Origin: Crocinitomicaceae bacterium
Lineage (GTDB): Bacteria > Bacteroidota > Bacteroidia > Flavobacteriales_D > Crocinitomicaceae
Assembly: GCA_016719925.1 (NCBI GenBank)
Contig: JADJYC010000004.1
Coordinates: 256,368 to 320,367 of the forward strand
Direction of reading: 5' to 3'
Length of the DNA: 64,000 bases
Shown piece after piece: positions 30,199-40,055 of this stretch. The translations under genes were made by a program, and so were the position numbers. The notes below the pieces were generated by a model. It ran no database searches and had not been told where the DNA came from. It saw only the letters and a list, made by a program, of their open reading frames with translations. Every line of letters begins with the position of its first letter. The stretch's first letter is position 1.

Positions 30199-31950
30199 CT
30201 AGACGCGAATTCCGATTACGCAGACATCGTCAATTTGTTCCAAGGCGCCTTTCCAGGTATCAAATTTTTCTTCCAGATAATAGAGTTGTTTATTCAATTC
30301 AAAACCTGAATTGCTGATGAGCATTTCCTGAAATTGTTTGTACTTGAATTTTTTACCGTAGGGGCCGCCAAACTGATCAGCAAAACCATCTGAAAACAAG
30401 TACAACATGGTATCAGGTTCAGCAATTATTTTATGGTTGGTAAAAGGTTTCTGATATTGATAATTTCCGATTGGCTGTTTATCTGACGTGACGTCCTGCA
30501 GTGTACCGTTCTTAATGATATAAAGCGAGTTATTTGCACCTGCGTATTCAATTATCATTTCACCACTGCCCGATTTTTGTAGTGAAATCAGTGCAATATC
30601 CATTCCATCATTTACCTGATAATTCCCGGATGAAAAAGATTCTATCACCAGTGTACGGCATTTGTCCAGAATATCAGCCGGTTTTGACAGACCAAATTCA
30701 CGGACACATCTGTTTAGTGCTGTGCTGCAAACTACACTGACCATTGCTCCCGGTACACCATGTCCGGTGCAATCTGCAACGGCAACAAATAAATGCGAAG
30801 GTGTTTTAACTGTCCAGTAAAAATCGCCTGCAACAATATCTTTTGGTTTGTATAAAATAAATGATTGTTTCAGATACTCACTGAAGAGTTTTCTATCCGG
30901 CAAAATTGCTTCCTGAATTTTCTGAGCGTAAATTATACTGTCAGTAATTTCTTTATTCTTTGCATCAGTTTCCTGTTTTGCACGACGCAGGGCAATTTTA
31001 AATGCTTCGTTTCTTTTCACATATACGTTGACAGCATAACCTGCAAAAATCAGAAGCGCGCAGGCAACTAGACAAAATAAACCGATCAGCAGGTTGGTCT
31101 GTTTACTTTTTGCGTCAGCAAGCAGCAGTTTTTCTTCCATGCTGAGCGTTTCCAGATTTTCCATGGATACAAAAACCGCAACTATTTCATCCGATATTTT
31201 TTTGTCCTCCTGAATTAAAAACAACTCTTTATCACGCATTGATTTATCCAGTAACTCCTCTTCTTTTTTGATCTGAAGAATTTCCTGATTGATTTGTTCA
31301 AGTGTTATTTTTTCATTTTGGTGAACCTCTTCTGACTTGTTTTCTGAGTCTTTCTGTGTAGTTGCGTCTTCTTCATTCTTCTTTTTCTTATCAAAGAGTT
31401 TTTTGAAAAATTTATCTTCTGCTTCTGCGGTTTCTTCACTGCTTTTTTCACCACCGTTATTGAAAACGCCCTCATTACTTTCTACTGCTTCTGTTTCAAT
31501 CTGATCAGACACCTTATCAAGAGCAGAGGTTACTCTTGACTGGCCGCGCAGCAATAACATATCTTCAAGCAGTAAAAATTTCTTTTGAATCAGACTATCC
31601 AGTGAAACAACCTGAACCAGAAAATCCTTTTCACTTGCAGAGAGATCTTTCAGTTGGATAACTTTTTCGGATGTCTGGGTAAAGTTCAGATTAAATTCTT
31701 CCAGATAATTCACATCATTGGTAAGGCTGTATGACTTTACATTATTTTCAGCATCAGTGAGATCATACATGATTTCTTTCATGAGCAGCACCTTTTCATC
31801 CGGCCGGGCTTCATTCGTAATGTCATTTACAATTCCGGTAAGACTTCTGTAAACAAAAAATGCGCTGAGCAAAACGACAGACAATACCACCAGAAGGATT
31901 ATCCAAACTTTATTTTCAAATTTAGAGAACGTTGATTGTTTTGCTTCCAT
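30199..31950 (-). CDS. Membrane-bound SpoIIE-type serine phosphatase
   Basis: 583 residues. Two membrane helices (IILLVVLSVVLLSAFFVY near the N-terminus and LLIGLFCLVACALLIFAGYAV near 290-310) frame an extracytoplasmic sensor region. That region contains a charged coiled-coil insert rich in Lys and Glu. A cytoplasmic linker precedes the PP2C/SpoIIE domain with metal Asp residues in VADCTGHGVPGAM, DGMDIALI, FSDGFADQFGG and IDDVCVIGI. It probably dephosphorylates an anti-sigma antagonist or a similar regulator in answer to an envelope signal; no partner is in the window. Confidence 0.85.
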   Translation of the reverse strand: MEAKQSTFSKFENKVWIILLVVLSVVLLSAFFVYRSLTGIVNDITNEARPDEKVLLMKEIMYDLTDAENNVKSYSLTNDVNYLEEFNLNFTQTSEKVIQLKDLSASEKDFLVQVVSLDSLIQKKFLLLEDMLLLRGQSRVTSALDKVSDQIETEAVESNEGVFNNGGEKSSEETAEAEDKFFKKLFDKKKKNEEDATTQKDSENKSEEVHQNEKITLEQINQEILQIKKEEELLDKSMRDKELFLIQEDKKISDEIVAVFVSMENLETLSMEEKLLLADAKSKQTNLLIGLFCLVACALLIFAGYAVNVYVKRNEAFKIALRRAKQETDAKNKEITDSIIYAQKIQEAILPDRKLFSEYLKQSFILYKPKDIVAGDFYWTVKTPSHLFVAVADCTGHGVPGAMVSVVCSTALNRCVREFGLSKPADILDKCRTLVIESFSSGNYQVNDGMDIALISLQKSGSGEMIIEYAGANNSLYIIKNGTLQDVTSDKQPIGNYQYQKPFTNHKIIAEPDTMLYLFSDGFADQFGGPYGKKFKYKQFQEMLISNSGFELNKQLYYLEEKFDTWKGALEQIDDVCVIGIRV

Positions 31951-31953
31951 GGA

Positions 31954-31982
31954 TAAAAAAAGGGGGAACTAAATTCCCCCTT
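31954..31982 (-). terminator. Intrinsic terminator of the PKD adhesin gene
   Basis: On the minus strand a 9-bp perfect stem (AAGGGGGAA/TTCCCCCTT, 5-nt loop) is followed by T7, 24 bp past the stop of the PKD gene. Textbook form. Confidence 0.85.
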
Positions 31983-32005
31983 CAAATTTATTTATTCTGT
32001 ATGAA

Positions 32006-35000
32006 TTATTGTTTAACAAGTTTACTTTGAATCATACCGTTTTCTGTTAAAAGCTGAACGGTATAAACTCCACGTGATAACTCAGAACAATCGATCGTCA
32101 TCAGATTAGTTGAATTAGATGCTTCAAAAACAAGTTTGCCCGACATGTCAAATAATTTAACCTGTGAAATAACTGTTGAGTACATTAACTGAACATTACC
32201 TGAAGTTGGATTCGGATAGATGCTCAAATCTGTTGTTAATTCATCCAGACCAGAATCATCAAATTCAGGAGCATTCACAGTTGATTTATTTGAACGTGAT
32301 GAATTGTGATCCTGTACCTTGAATGCTGTACAAGTTGTTGGCGGAATCACTTCAATAATATAAACCAGGTTACTGTCACTTGGCGGCGTTAAATCTGTGT
32401 AAGAAATATTCATGGATCCAACTGAATCAATTGTTTCCCACCCGGTTGAAGGGTGATATCTGTGAATATAATACGTATCGTAATTGAAACCATTGTAATG
32501 ATCCCAGATCAGATTCACCACATTTCCAACTCCAAGGTTTGAAGTCAGGTGAATTGTTTTGTGAGGATCACTCAGTTCAGCTTCATTTCCGCAATCATCT
32601 ACCGCAGCTACTTTATATCTCCATGATTTAATTGCAGGATTTGAAGGATAATCATAATACTGACTGATGCTGTCTGCACTTTGATTGGCAACCAGATAAT
32701 ACAATCCGCTTTGTGAACTTTCTTTGTAAATATTATATGAAACGACATCCGGTGCGTTAACCGGAACCCAAACTACAATATTTGAATTGGTAGTTGTATC
32801 AACAGTAACCATACAGATATTTGTTTCTTCCGGTGCTGACATTTCCACATTGAAAATCATGAATGAGCTGCATCCGTCATTACCTTCTACTTCTACTGAA
32901 TACTCTCCAGGAATCACTCCGGTAAGATCCTGACTGGTTGAACCATTTGACCATGAATAGGTGAAAGGCGCATCACCACCAATTGTACTGATATAAATTG
33001 CACTTAAATCACCTGAACAAGTTGGATCAGAAATTGAATCAGTCACAATGATTGCACCGTTTACTTCATTCACAACAAAATCATGTTGCAGCAAACAGGT
33101 ATTACCATCAATGACCATCAGATTGTAAACTCCCGGGGCAAGTCCGCCGGTGCTGCTTGCAGACCCACTTGTATTCGGCCAGATATAATTATAAGGAGGA
33201 GTACCGTTATTTACTGATGCGTATGCAACACCGTCATTAGCACCGCATACAGCTGATTCTGTATAAACAGAAACAACAGACTCAATTGGTTGCTCAACAG
33301 TATAACTTTCCACAGCAAAACATCCGTTTGCATCGGTTACATAAATTTCATACGGTCCGGCTTCAAGTCCAAAAATGTCTTCTGAATTGTCACCGTTAGA
33401 CCAAAGAATTTCATAAGGCGGTGCTCCTCCTAAAACAGAAACAGAAATTACACCGTTGTCTTGTCCGTAACATTCATTGTGAACAATATTTTCAAGAAGA
33501 ATTACTGGTCCCTGAGAGTCACTTACAGTAGCAGTTGCCTCTGTAGAACAACCATTATTATCAACTATGCTTACTACATAAATTCCAGAACCAAGGCTGT
33601 CTGCAAGTACTCCTTCATCACCATTTGTCCAGGTATATTCATACGGCGGTGTTCCGCCACTTGCAGATACAATTGCAACACCATTATTTACACCACAATC
33701 AGCTTCAGCAACTGTATTTGTTACAACAGCAAGATCTGAATTCGGGATAAAAATATTTTCAACACTTAAGTCAGAACCACCACAGGCATTATATCCCTGA
33801 ACAGAAACTGTATATGCACCATCATCTTCATAGGTATGATAAACAGGATCCAATGAAGTATATGTAATCAGATTACCGCTTCCGTCACCAAAATCCCAAA
33901 CATAAGTTCCTGCACCAACTCCAAAAAATTCAACCGGCTCACCTTCACACATTGGAGCCAATTGATTGGTCCAGAAGAAAACATCCAGCGTTGTTGGCTG
34001 ACCAATATCTCCAATCTGAACAGTAATAGTAGAATCAAAAGTATTTCCACATTCGTTTGTTACAGTGAGCGTTGCTGAATAGGTTCCGGCATTTGAATAA
34101 GCATGGAATCCAACTGCAATTGGCTGCTCTTCAACGTAAATTAACTCATCACTTAATCCTGAATTTCCATCTCCAAAATCCCATGAATAAGTTCCTAAAC
34201 CAGCAGGAATAACTGCGAAATATAAATTATCACCAACGCATCCCGGATTCTGAGCTTCAAACTCAAGTACATTTCCAGGTACCTGGACGCCGTTTGCAAT
34301 TGTAATATTTTGCGTAACGGTTGTATCACTTCCGCAGCCATTTGTAGCAGTCAATGTAATTGTGTATGTTCCGACATTAGGATATTCATGAGAAGTCAAC
34401 TGATCAGTGGATGTGTTTCCATCTCCAAAATCCCATTCAAATTCAATGGCATCATTGGATCCGGAACTCATAAAAACTTCAGATCCCGGACACGATGTAC
34501 CAGTTGTGTAAACTACCCAGTCAAGATCCTGAACCGGCAGATTATCAAAAATCTGTACGTTAAAATTTAGTGTTGTGTCATTTCCGCAACCATTGGTAAT
34601 TGTCACTGAAGCATTATAACTTCCAGCATTTGCATACGGGTGCATCACTTCCTGAGAGTTCAATGTTACACCATCACCAAAATTCCACAGATAATCTGTA
34701 TAACCACTTTCTGCATAAAATTCAACATTGGTATTCGGACAGGCTGAAGATTGTGCACCGGCATAAACAGAGTTTGGAATAAAAACGTTGTTACTGATAG
34801 TTACAACATCATATAATACTGCAGTCTGTCCGCACAAATTCTGAATAATACAATAAACAGAATATACACCAGGAGTTGTGTAAGTATGTTCATAAGAATT
34901 TGCAGCACCGGAACCATCACCAAAATCAATATAGAAATCGTAATCCCCATTTACCCAAAAATGAACTTCATCACCCGGACATGCATTTGGATTAACTACA

Positions 35001-36085
35001 CCAAAACCAGGATTCAAAACAGGTGCGCCCGGATCTGCTGTTACAGTGTAGTTTGATGAAGAAGTATTACCACAGGAATTTTCTGCAGTTAACTGCACGA
35101 TATAAGTTCCGGCATTATCATAGGTATGATAAGCATAATTTTCTGTGCTTGTAATTGCATTAGTACCATCACCAAAATCCCATGTATAAGTTAATCCCGG
35201 AGGAGCCGTTGTAACATCCAGCCAGAAATTTTCTCCAGGACAAATAACGGTAGGTCCGTTGATGCCAACTGAAGGAGGAACAACGGAATTAGTTACTGTA
35301 ACTGTTCCAAAAAGAGTTGTGTCAATTCCACAACCATTAATCAATTCAACTGACATGGAATAAGCGCCAAGATTTTCATAGGTGAACTGAGGGTATTGAT
35401 CATTGCTGATATCTCCGTCACCGGAACTCCATGAATAAGATGGAAACGGGCCTCCGTTTACATGCGCACCGGTAGTTTCACCAGGACATAAATTTGAAGT
35501 GTAAATATTCAGACCGGGAAAACCACCAAACCATGGAAGGCCGGCATCAATTGTAATGACGTCATACGAAGTCATATATTGGTTACAGATTGTGGAATAA
35601 TAGTAACAGGACACATTGTATGTGCCGGGTACAGAATAGGTGTATTCAATCCAATCATTCCAACTGTTCAGGTTGTTTCCATCTCCAAAATCAATTGTGA
35701 AATTGTATCCCGGACTGGGATTAAAAAATTCAATCTGAGTATTTGGACACGCTACTTCATAATTCGACATCACATAGGACATTGGTCCATAAACCTCAAC
35801 GTTTGAATATTCTGAAGTCACGTAAGTCCATGAAGCATCATAAACTTCCATAGTGACGGTATAGTAACCCGGAACAGTGTATTGATGATAACCATGAAAC
35901 ATATCATAATCAGAACCACCGTCACCATAATACCAGACATAGTGAGATCCAAATGAACTGGTATTTGTAAACCAGACATCAAGACTAGGGCAACCAGAGG
36001 TTGGGTTAGTATCAAAAGAAACCTGGCTGTTTATGTTTCCGGTATACAACAAGAGCCCGGCCAGAATTGGTAAAAGTTTTTTCAT
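32006..36085 (-). CDS. Giant PKD/SprB-repeat surface adhesin with T9SS sorting domain
   Basis: 1,359 residues, intact. A signal peptide (MKKLLPILAGLLLYTGNINS) is followed by about nine PKD domains, each with a WDFGDG-type turn. Then come four SprB-like repeats (GGTPPYEYTWTNGD, GGAPPYEILWSNGD, NGTPPYNYIWPN, GGDAPFTYSWSNG), a fibronectin-like region (NIYKESSQSGLYYLV) and a type IX sorting domain starting SIYPNPTSGNVQL. SprB repeats belong to gliding adhesins and large surface proteins. The expected role is a cell-surface filament for adhesion or gliding. The strong terminator downstream suggests it is monocistronic. Confidence 0.9.
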   Translation of the reverse strand: MKKLLPILAGLLLYTGNINSQVSFDTNPTSGCPSLDVWFTNTSSFGSHYVWYYGDGGSDYDMFHGYHQYTVPGYYTVTMEVYDASWTYVTSEYSNVEVYGPMSYVMSNYEVACPNTQIEFFNPSPGYNFTIDFGDGNNLNSWNDWIEYTYSVPGTYNVSCYYYSTICNQYMTSYDVITIDAGLPWFGGFPGLNIYTSNLCPGETTGAHVNGGPFPSYSWSSGDGDISNDQYPQFTYENLGAYSMSVELINGCGIDTTLFGTVTVTNSVVPPSVGINGPTVICPGENFWLDVTTAPPGLTYTWDFGDGTNAITSTENYAYHTYDNAGTYIVQLTAENSCGNTSSSNYTVTADPGAPVLNPGFGVVNPNACPGDEVHFWVNGDYDFYIDFGDGSGAANSYEHTYTTPGVYSVYCIIQNLCGQTAVLYDVVTISNNVFIPNSVYAGAQSSACPNTNVEFYAESGYTDYLWNFGDGVTLNSQEVMHPYANAGSYNASVTITNGCGNDTTLNFNVQIFDNLPVQDLDWVVYTTGTSCPGSEVFMSSGSNDAIEFEWDFGDGNTSTDQLTSHEYPNVGTYTITLTATNGCGSDTTVTQNITIANGVQVPGNVLEFEAQNPGCVGDNLYFAVIPAGLGTYSWDFGDGNSGLSDELIYVEEQPIAVGFHAYSNAGTYSATLTVTNECGNTFDSTITVQIGDIGQPTTLDVFFWTNQLAPMCEGEPVEFFGVGAGTYVWDFGDGSGNLITYTSLDPVYHTYEDDGAYTVSVQGYNACGGSDLSVENIFIPNSDLAVVTNTVAEADCGVNNGVAIVSASGGTPPYEYTWTNGDEGVLADSLGSGIYVVSIVDNNGCSTEATATVSDSQGPVILLENIVHNECYGQDNGVISVSVLGGAPPYEILWSNGDNSEDIFGLEAGPYEIYVTDANGCFAVESYTVEQPIESVVSVYTESAVCGANDGVAYASVNNGTPPYNYIWPNTSGSASSTGGLAPGVYNLMVIDGNTCLLQHDFVVNEVNGAIIVTDSISDPTCSGDLSAIYISTIGGDAPFTYSWSNGSTSQDLTGVIPGEYSVEVEGNDGCSSFMIFNVEMSAPEETNICMVTVDTTTNSNIVVWVPVNAPDVVSYNIYKESSQSGLYYLVANQSADSISQYYDYPSNPAIKSWRYKVAAVDDCGNEAELSDPHKTIHLTSNLGVGNVVNLIWDHYNGFNYDTYYIHRYHPSTGWETIDSVGSMNISYTDLTPPSDSNLVYIIEVIPPTTCTAFKVQDHNSSRSNKSTVNAPEFDDSGLDELTTDLSIYPNPTSGNVQLMYSTVISQVKLFDMSGKLVFEASNSTNLMTIDCSELSRGVYTVQLLTENGMIQSKLVKQ

Positions 36086-36245
36086 ATCATTATGAGTTAA
36101 GTAAGGCGAATTTACTAAAATTACTGTGCTTGCTTATTAATTTATTGGTTTTTGATTGAGACTCCAGTAGTTAGCGGGTTCAAAAAAGTATTTAAGTTAA
36201 ATTTCAGTGCGAAACTATTTATCTTTAAACAAAACTGTTTGAATT

Positions 36246-36662
36246 ATGAAAAAAGTAACAGGTATCGGCGGCATTTTTTTTAAATGCGAAAATCCGGAGA
36301 AAACAAGAAAATGGTATGCTGATAATTTAGGTCTTGTGACAAATGAATATGGATCACTTTTCGAATCCAGAGATACAGAAAAACCTGAACAGAAAAATTA
36401 TCTTCAATGGAGTCCGTTTAAATCTGACACCAAATATTTTAGTCCTTCTGAAAAAGAATTCATGATCAATTACCGGGTTGAAAATCTGAAAGCACTTGTG
36501 GAAGAATTAAAAAAATCTGGGGTAACAATTTGTGACGAGATAGAAGAATTCGATTACGGAAAATTTGTGCACATCATGGATCCGGATGGAATTAAAATAG
36601 AACTTTGGGAACCGGTTGACGCCGTATTTACTTCAGATAACAAAAACGATACAACCAAATAA
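36246..36662 (+). CDS. VOC-family (glyoxalase-like) protein
   Basis: 138 residues with the paired beta-alpha-beta-beta-beta modules of the vicinal oxygen chelate fold: GIGGIFFKCENPEKTRKWYADNLGL, NYRVENLKALVEELKKSGV and FVHIMDPDGIKIELWEP. The last carries the conserved Glu of the metal site. Substrate unknown. Transcribed divergently from the PKD gene and 24 bp before the acyltransferase. Confidence 0.82.
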   Translation: MKKVTGIGGIFFKCENPEKTRKWYADNLGLVTNEYGSLFESRDTEKPEQKNYLQWSPFKSDTKYFSPSEKEFMINYRVENLKALVEELKKSGVTICDEIEEFDYGKFVHIMDPDGIKIELWEPVDAVFTSDNKNDTTK

Positions 36663-36686
36663 ATCCAAAAATCAAGGTTTGATCCA

Positions 36687-37814
36687 ATGCGTAATTTTTT
36701 AAAAGTGCATATTCCTGAAAACCGTATTTACGGGTTGGATTTATTACGCGCACTGGCGATATTATTTGTCGTATTCGGTCACGGAAAAAGCTTGTTACCT
36801 GAAGTTACCTATCCGACCATAACGTATCTGACTTTTGACGGCGTGGCAATATTTTTTGTGCTGAGCGGATTTTTAATCGGAGGTATACTTCTTCGAATTC
36901 TGAATAATTCGGAAAATAAATCTTCTCTTTTCAATTTCTGGAGCCGGAGATGGCTGCGAACACTTCCAAATTATTTTTTGTTGTTCTTTCTGATTCTCGC
37001 GATTCACATACTCTTTGAAGAAAATTTTGACCCCTGGAGCAAATCTCCTTATCTTTGGTTTGGTCAGAATTTGTATGATCATAAATATTTTTTCTTTTCT
37101 GAGACCTGGAGCCTGAGTGTTGAGGAGTGGTTCTATTTGCTTATTCCTCTGGTTTTGTTTTTTCTTGTAAGAGGATTAAAAATATCACTCAGGTATTCAC
37201 TTTTTATTCTCTCATTTATCATTATTGCCGGCGTCACCATTTTCAGAGTTTACCGGTTTCATGATATACCAGTAGAAAACATGGATCAATGGGATATTCA
37301 TTTCAGACGACAAGTGATAACTCGCCTTGACAGTTTAATGTTTGGAGTAGCTGCGGCAGGAATTCAAATGTATTTTGCTGAGTTCTGGAAGAAATACAAA
37401 AATCCGTTCTTTATAATTGGAGTTATAATTCTGATCGTGCATCAAACCATTGAATTTAAAAGTCATTTCTCATTTGGAATCTATCATTGTGTTTTTTCAT
37501 TTACACTGAATTCTATCGGAGTTGTATTCATATTACCTTTCTTGAGTAATCTTAAATCCGGGTCAGGATTTTTCTTCCGGTTCTTCACCGTTGTAAGTCT
37601 TATTTCCTACTCAATGTATCTGGTGCATTATACACTGATTAAAATACGGATTGTAGAAAATATTCCGTGGGATGAAACCATTGGAAATTCAGTTGCAATC
37701 GCTTTTTTGCGTCCGGCCGCCTACTGATTTCTTACCGTTACAATTTCAATTCTGATATACAAATATTTTGAATTGCCGATTCTGAACTGGAGAGACAGAA
37801 AAAAATCAGTTTAG
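36687..37814 (+). CDS. Acyltransferase-3 (OafA/YrhL-like) membrane protein with in-frame TGA
   Basis: A multi-helix inner-membrane acyltransferase, usually O-acetylating a surface polysaccharide. Seen: YGLDLLRALAILFVVFGHG with the catalytic His, AIFFVLSGFLIGG, FWSRRWLRTLPNYF, and SETWSLSVEEWFYL. A TGA at 37725-37727 interrupts the frame (RPAAY-stop-FLTVTISILIYKYFELPI). The same frame then continues through the last helix to a TAG at 37814. Related proteins have Trp there (TGG), so a single G-to-A change or read error fits. About 375 residues in all. Confidence 0.8.
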
Positions 37815-37815
37815 T

Positions 37816-38379
37816 TTATTTGTAAAATGGTGATATCATCAAATAAACCGTTACACCGGAAATTGCAACATAAATCCAGAGCGGATAAGTTCTTTTTCCC
37901 CATTTACGGTGTGATTCAAAATTACCGGCTATGCCTTTCACATAAGTAATAAGCACCAGCGGAATAATTGCAATACTTAAAATTATGTGAGACACCAGCA
38001 GCATAAAATAAATTAAACGGGTTGAACTGAATTGCTGTAATTCCGTTTCTTCAAGTAAACCGTTATGATTCAAATCTCCGTACAGTGTATGTTTCGTTGT
38101 GATATGATAGGATATATATCCGATCAGAAATAAAAGTGAACACAAAACAGCCAGTTTGATTAAACGCTCATGTAATTTTCTGTTCCCTCTCTTTATTGCC
38201 ACAACTGCCAGAATAAGAATGATCGCCGTCATTCCATTCAGACTTGCATAAACCGGTGGTAAAAAAGTGAGATCGTACCCATCAATTTTGACTGTAAATA
38301 GCGCTGCCACAATCAACGGGATAACTATTGAAGCAATAATGACCAGCGGACGATATTTTTTTTCCAGATCAGTTTGCAT
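37816..38379 (-). CDS. DUF420 membrane protein
   Basis: 187 residues with five predicted membrane helices and the DUF420 features: LPPVYASLNGMTAIILI, SYHITTKHTLYGD, FMLLVSHIILSIAIIPLVLITY and HRKWGKRTYPLWIYVAISGV. The family sits beside cytochrome oxidase genes in Bacteroidota and Firmicutes (YozB), and its conserved His residues suggest haem or copper handling, though the function is not established. The start overlaps the SCO1 gene stop by 11 bp. Convergent with the acyltransferase, the stops being 1 bp apart. Confidence 0.88.
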   Translation of the reverse strand: MQTDLEKKYRPLVIIASIVIPLIVAALFTVKIDGYDLTFLPPVYASLNGMTAIILILAVVAIKRGNRKLHERLIKLAVLCSLLFLIGYISYHITTKHTLYGDLNHNGLLEETELQQFSSTRLIYFMLLVSHIILSIAIIPLVLITYVKGIAGNFESHRKWGKRTYPLWIYVAISGVTVYLMISPFYK

Positions 38380-39028
38380 ATTCTTCTTTCAATAATTTGC
38401 GGATATCCTTTTCAAGCTGATCTACCTGTTCCGTTTCTGTTCCATCATACATGCCGCGAATATGGCGTTCACGATCTATCAGTACAAAATATTCTGAATG
38501 CAGAAAACCTCCTTCAGCCTTTTCATCTTCCATAGCATTTAAAATATAGCCGTTCATTCCAAGATCATATACATATTCCTTTTCTCCGTAAAGAAAAAAC
38601 CAGTTACGTGTATCTATGTTTCTTTCTTCAATATACGTGCGCAATTTTGGAATGGTGTCTCTTACAGGATCAACTGTGTGCGACAAAAAAACCAACTCTT
38701 CAATATCCGTAGTATTACCCTGCAGACGTTGCATCTGCCCAATCATTGCCGGACAAATTGCCGGACAACTTGTAAAGAAAAAATTTACCACATGAATTTT
38801 ATTTTTTACCCGCTCATTGGTAAACTCAGTGCTGTCATGTGCAAGCAGAACATAATCTGGAATTGTATGATATACAGTATCCGTTCCGTCAATCTCATGC
38901 TGGCCCATATAAGGCAGCGGAATAATTGGTTCAGGTTGTTTTTCTGTTGTTTCATTTTCTGATCCGCCACAGGACAGAAAAGAAAAAATTAATCCTGAAA
39001 AAATGAGCCGATAAAAATTCCTGTTCAT
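38369..39028 (-). CDS. SCO1/SenC-family copper chaperone lipoprotein
   Basis: 219 residues with a lipoprotein signal, lipobox LSCG near residue 20. The thioredoxin-like fold has the CuA-assembly copper motif TSCPAICPAM (CxxxC) and the third ligand His in FLHSEYFVLID. It would deliver copper to the CuA centre of cytochrome oxidase in the periplasm. Directly upstream of DUF420 and part of the oxidase biogenesis run. Confidence 0.92.
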   Translation of the reverse strand: MNRNFYRLIFSGLIFSFLSCGGSENETTEKQPEPIIPLPYMGQHEIDGTDTVYHTIPDYVLLAHDSTEFTNERVKNKIHVVNFFFTSCPAICPAMIGQMQRLQGNTTDIEELVFLSHTVDPVRDTIPKLRTYIEERNIDTRNWFFLYGEKEYVYDLGMNGYILNAMEDEKAEGGFLHSEYFVLIDRERHIRGMYDGTETEQVDQLEKDIRKLLKEEYAN

Positions 39029-39046
39029 AATTTATGTTGCTTGAAT

Positions 39047-39999
39047 TTACATTTCGATTGGCTTGTCATCCGGTGATTCGGTTTTGATAATTGAAACCAT
39101 AATTCCGGTAAGCAGAGACAAAGCGATGAAAGGCAAAGACATCCATTCCATAAAATGGAAAAACTCAACGTCGATCAAAAGTAATTTTAGCGCTACGTAC
39201 ATAAGAATTGCAAATACACTGTACTTGAGATAATGGAATTTTTAAGCATGTTTGCCAGGAAGAAATACATGGAGCGCAAACCGAGTATTGCAAAAATATT
39301 TGAACTGAAAACAATAAACGGATCTTCAGTAATAGAAATAATTGCTGGAATACTGTCTAAAGCAAAAAGAAGGTCAGTCAGTTCAATCATAACAAGTGCC
39401 GCAAAAAGCGGAGTTGCCATTCTTATTCCGTCTTCAACAACCCAAAACCGGTCACCATCAGCTTGTTTACTTATTTTAAAAATACGGCTGATCCAACTTG
39501 GTTTTTTCTCTGATTCTTCTTCCTTTTCAGGCTTAAGCATTTTCAATGCAGTGAAAAGTAAAAATCCGCCAAACACATATGTCATCCATTCAAAACTTTC
39601 TATCAGTTTAACACCTAAACCAATTGTCAACCCTCTTAAAACTATTGCGCCTATAATTCCCCAAAATAAAGCACGGTGCTGATTGTCTGCATGAATTTTG
39701 AAAGAAGCAAAAATCATTGCAATCACAAACAGATTATCTACACTCAATGAAAGTTCAATCAGATATCCGGTTGTGTAATTATAATAAGCCTGAACGGCGC
39801 TCTCCGTTTTTGGATGGCTCATGTGTCCGGCATCATAAAGCCAGTAAACGACCCCTGAGAAAATAAACGCAACACTTACCCAGAAAATGGTTTCAACAGC
39901 CGCACGTTTATTTGTGATGTGCTCACCTTTTTTGTTTAATACCAAAAGATCAAAAGCAAGCAAAACAAAAATCAAAATAATCAGGGATGTCCAGATCAT
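39047..39999 (-). CDS. TerC/Alx-family membrane protein, frameshifted near C-terminus
   Basis: Multi-helix inner-membrane protein linked in the family to manganese or metal export. Seen: LLAFDLLVLNKK, ELSLSVDNLFVIAMIF, ALFWGIIGAIVLRG, and IELTDLLFALDSIPAI with the conserved acidic residues. An extra base in the A5 (coding strand) at nt 39239-39243 ends the frame early. Removing it gives KFHYLKYSVFAILMYVALKL and a normal end at 39047, 317 residues. The gene sits between two SCO genes on the same strand, an unusual place. Confidence 0.88.
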
Positions 40000-40055
40000 G
40001 GGAGGAAAATTTTACACGAAATTACTGCTAAATGTCTGACTGAGTTTATAGAAAC

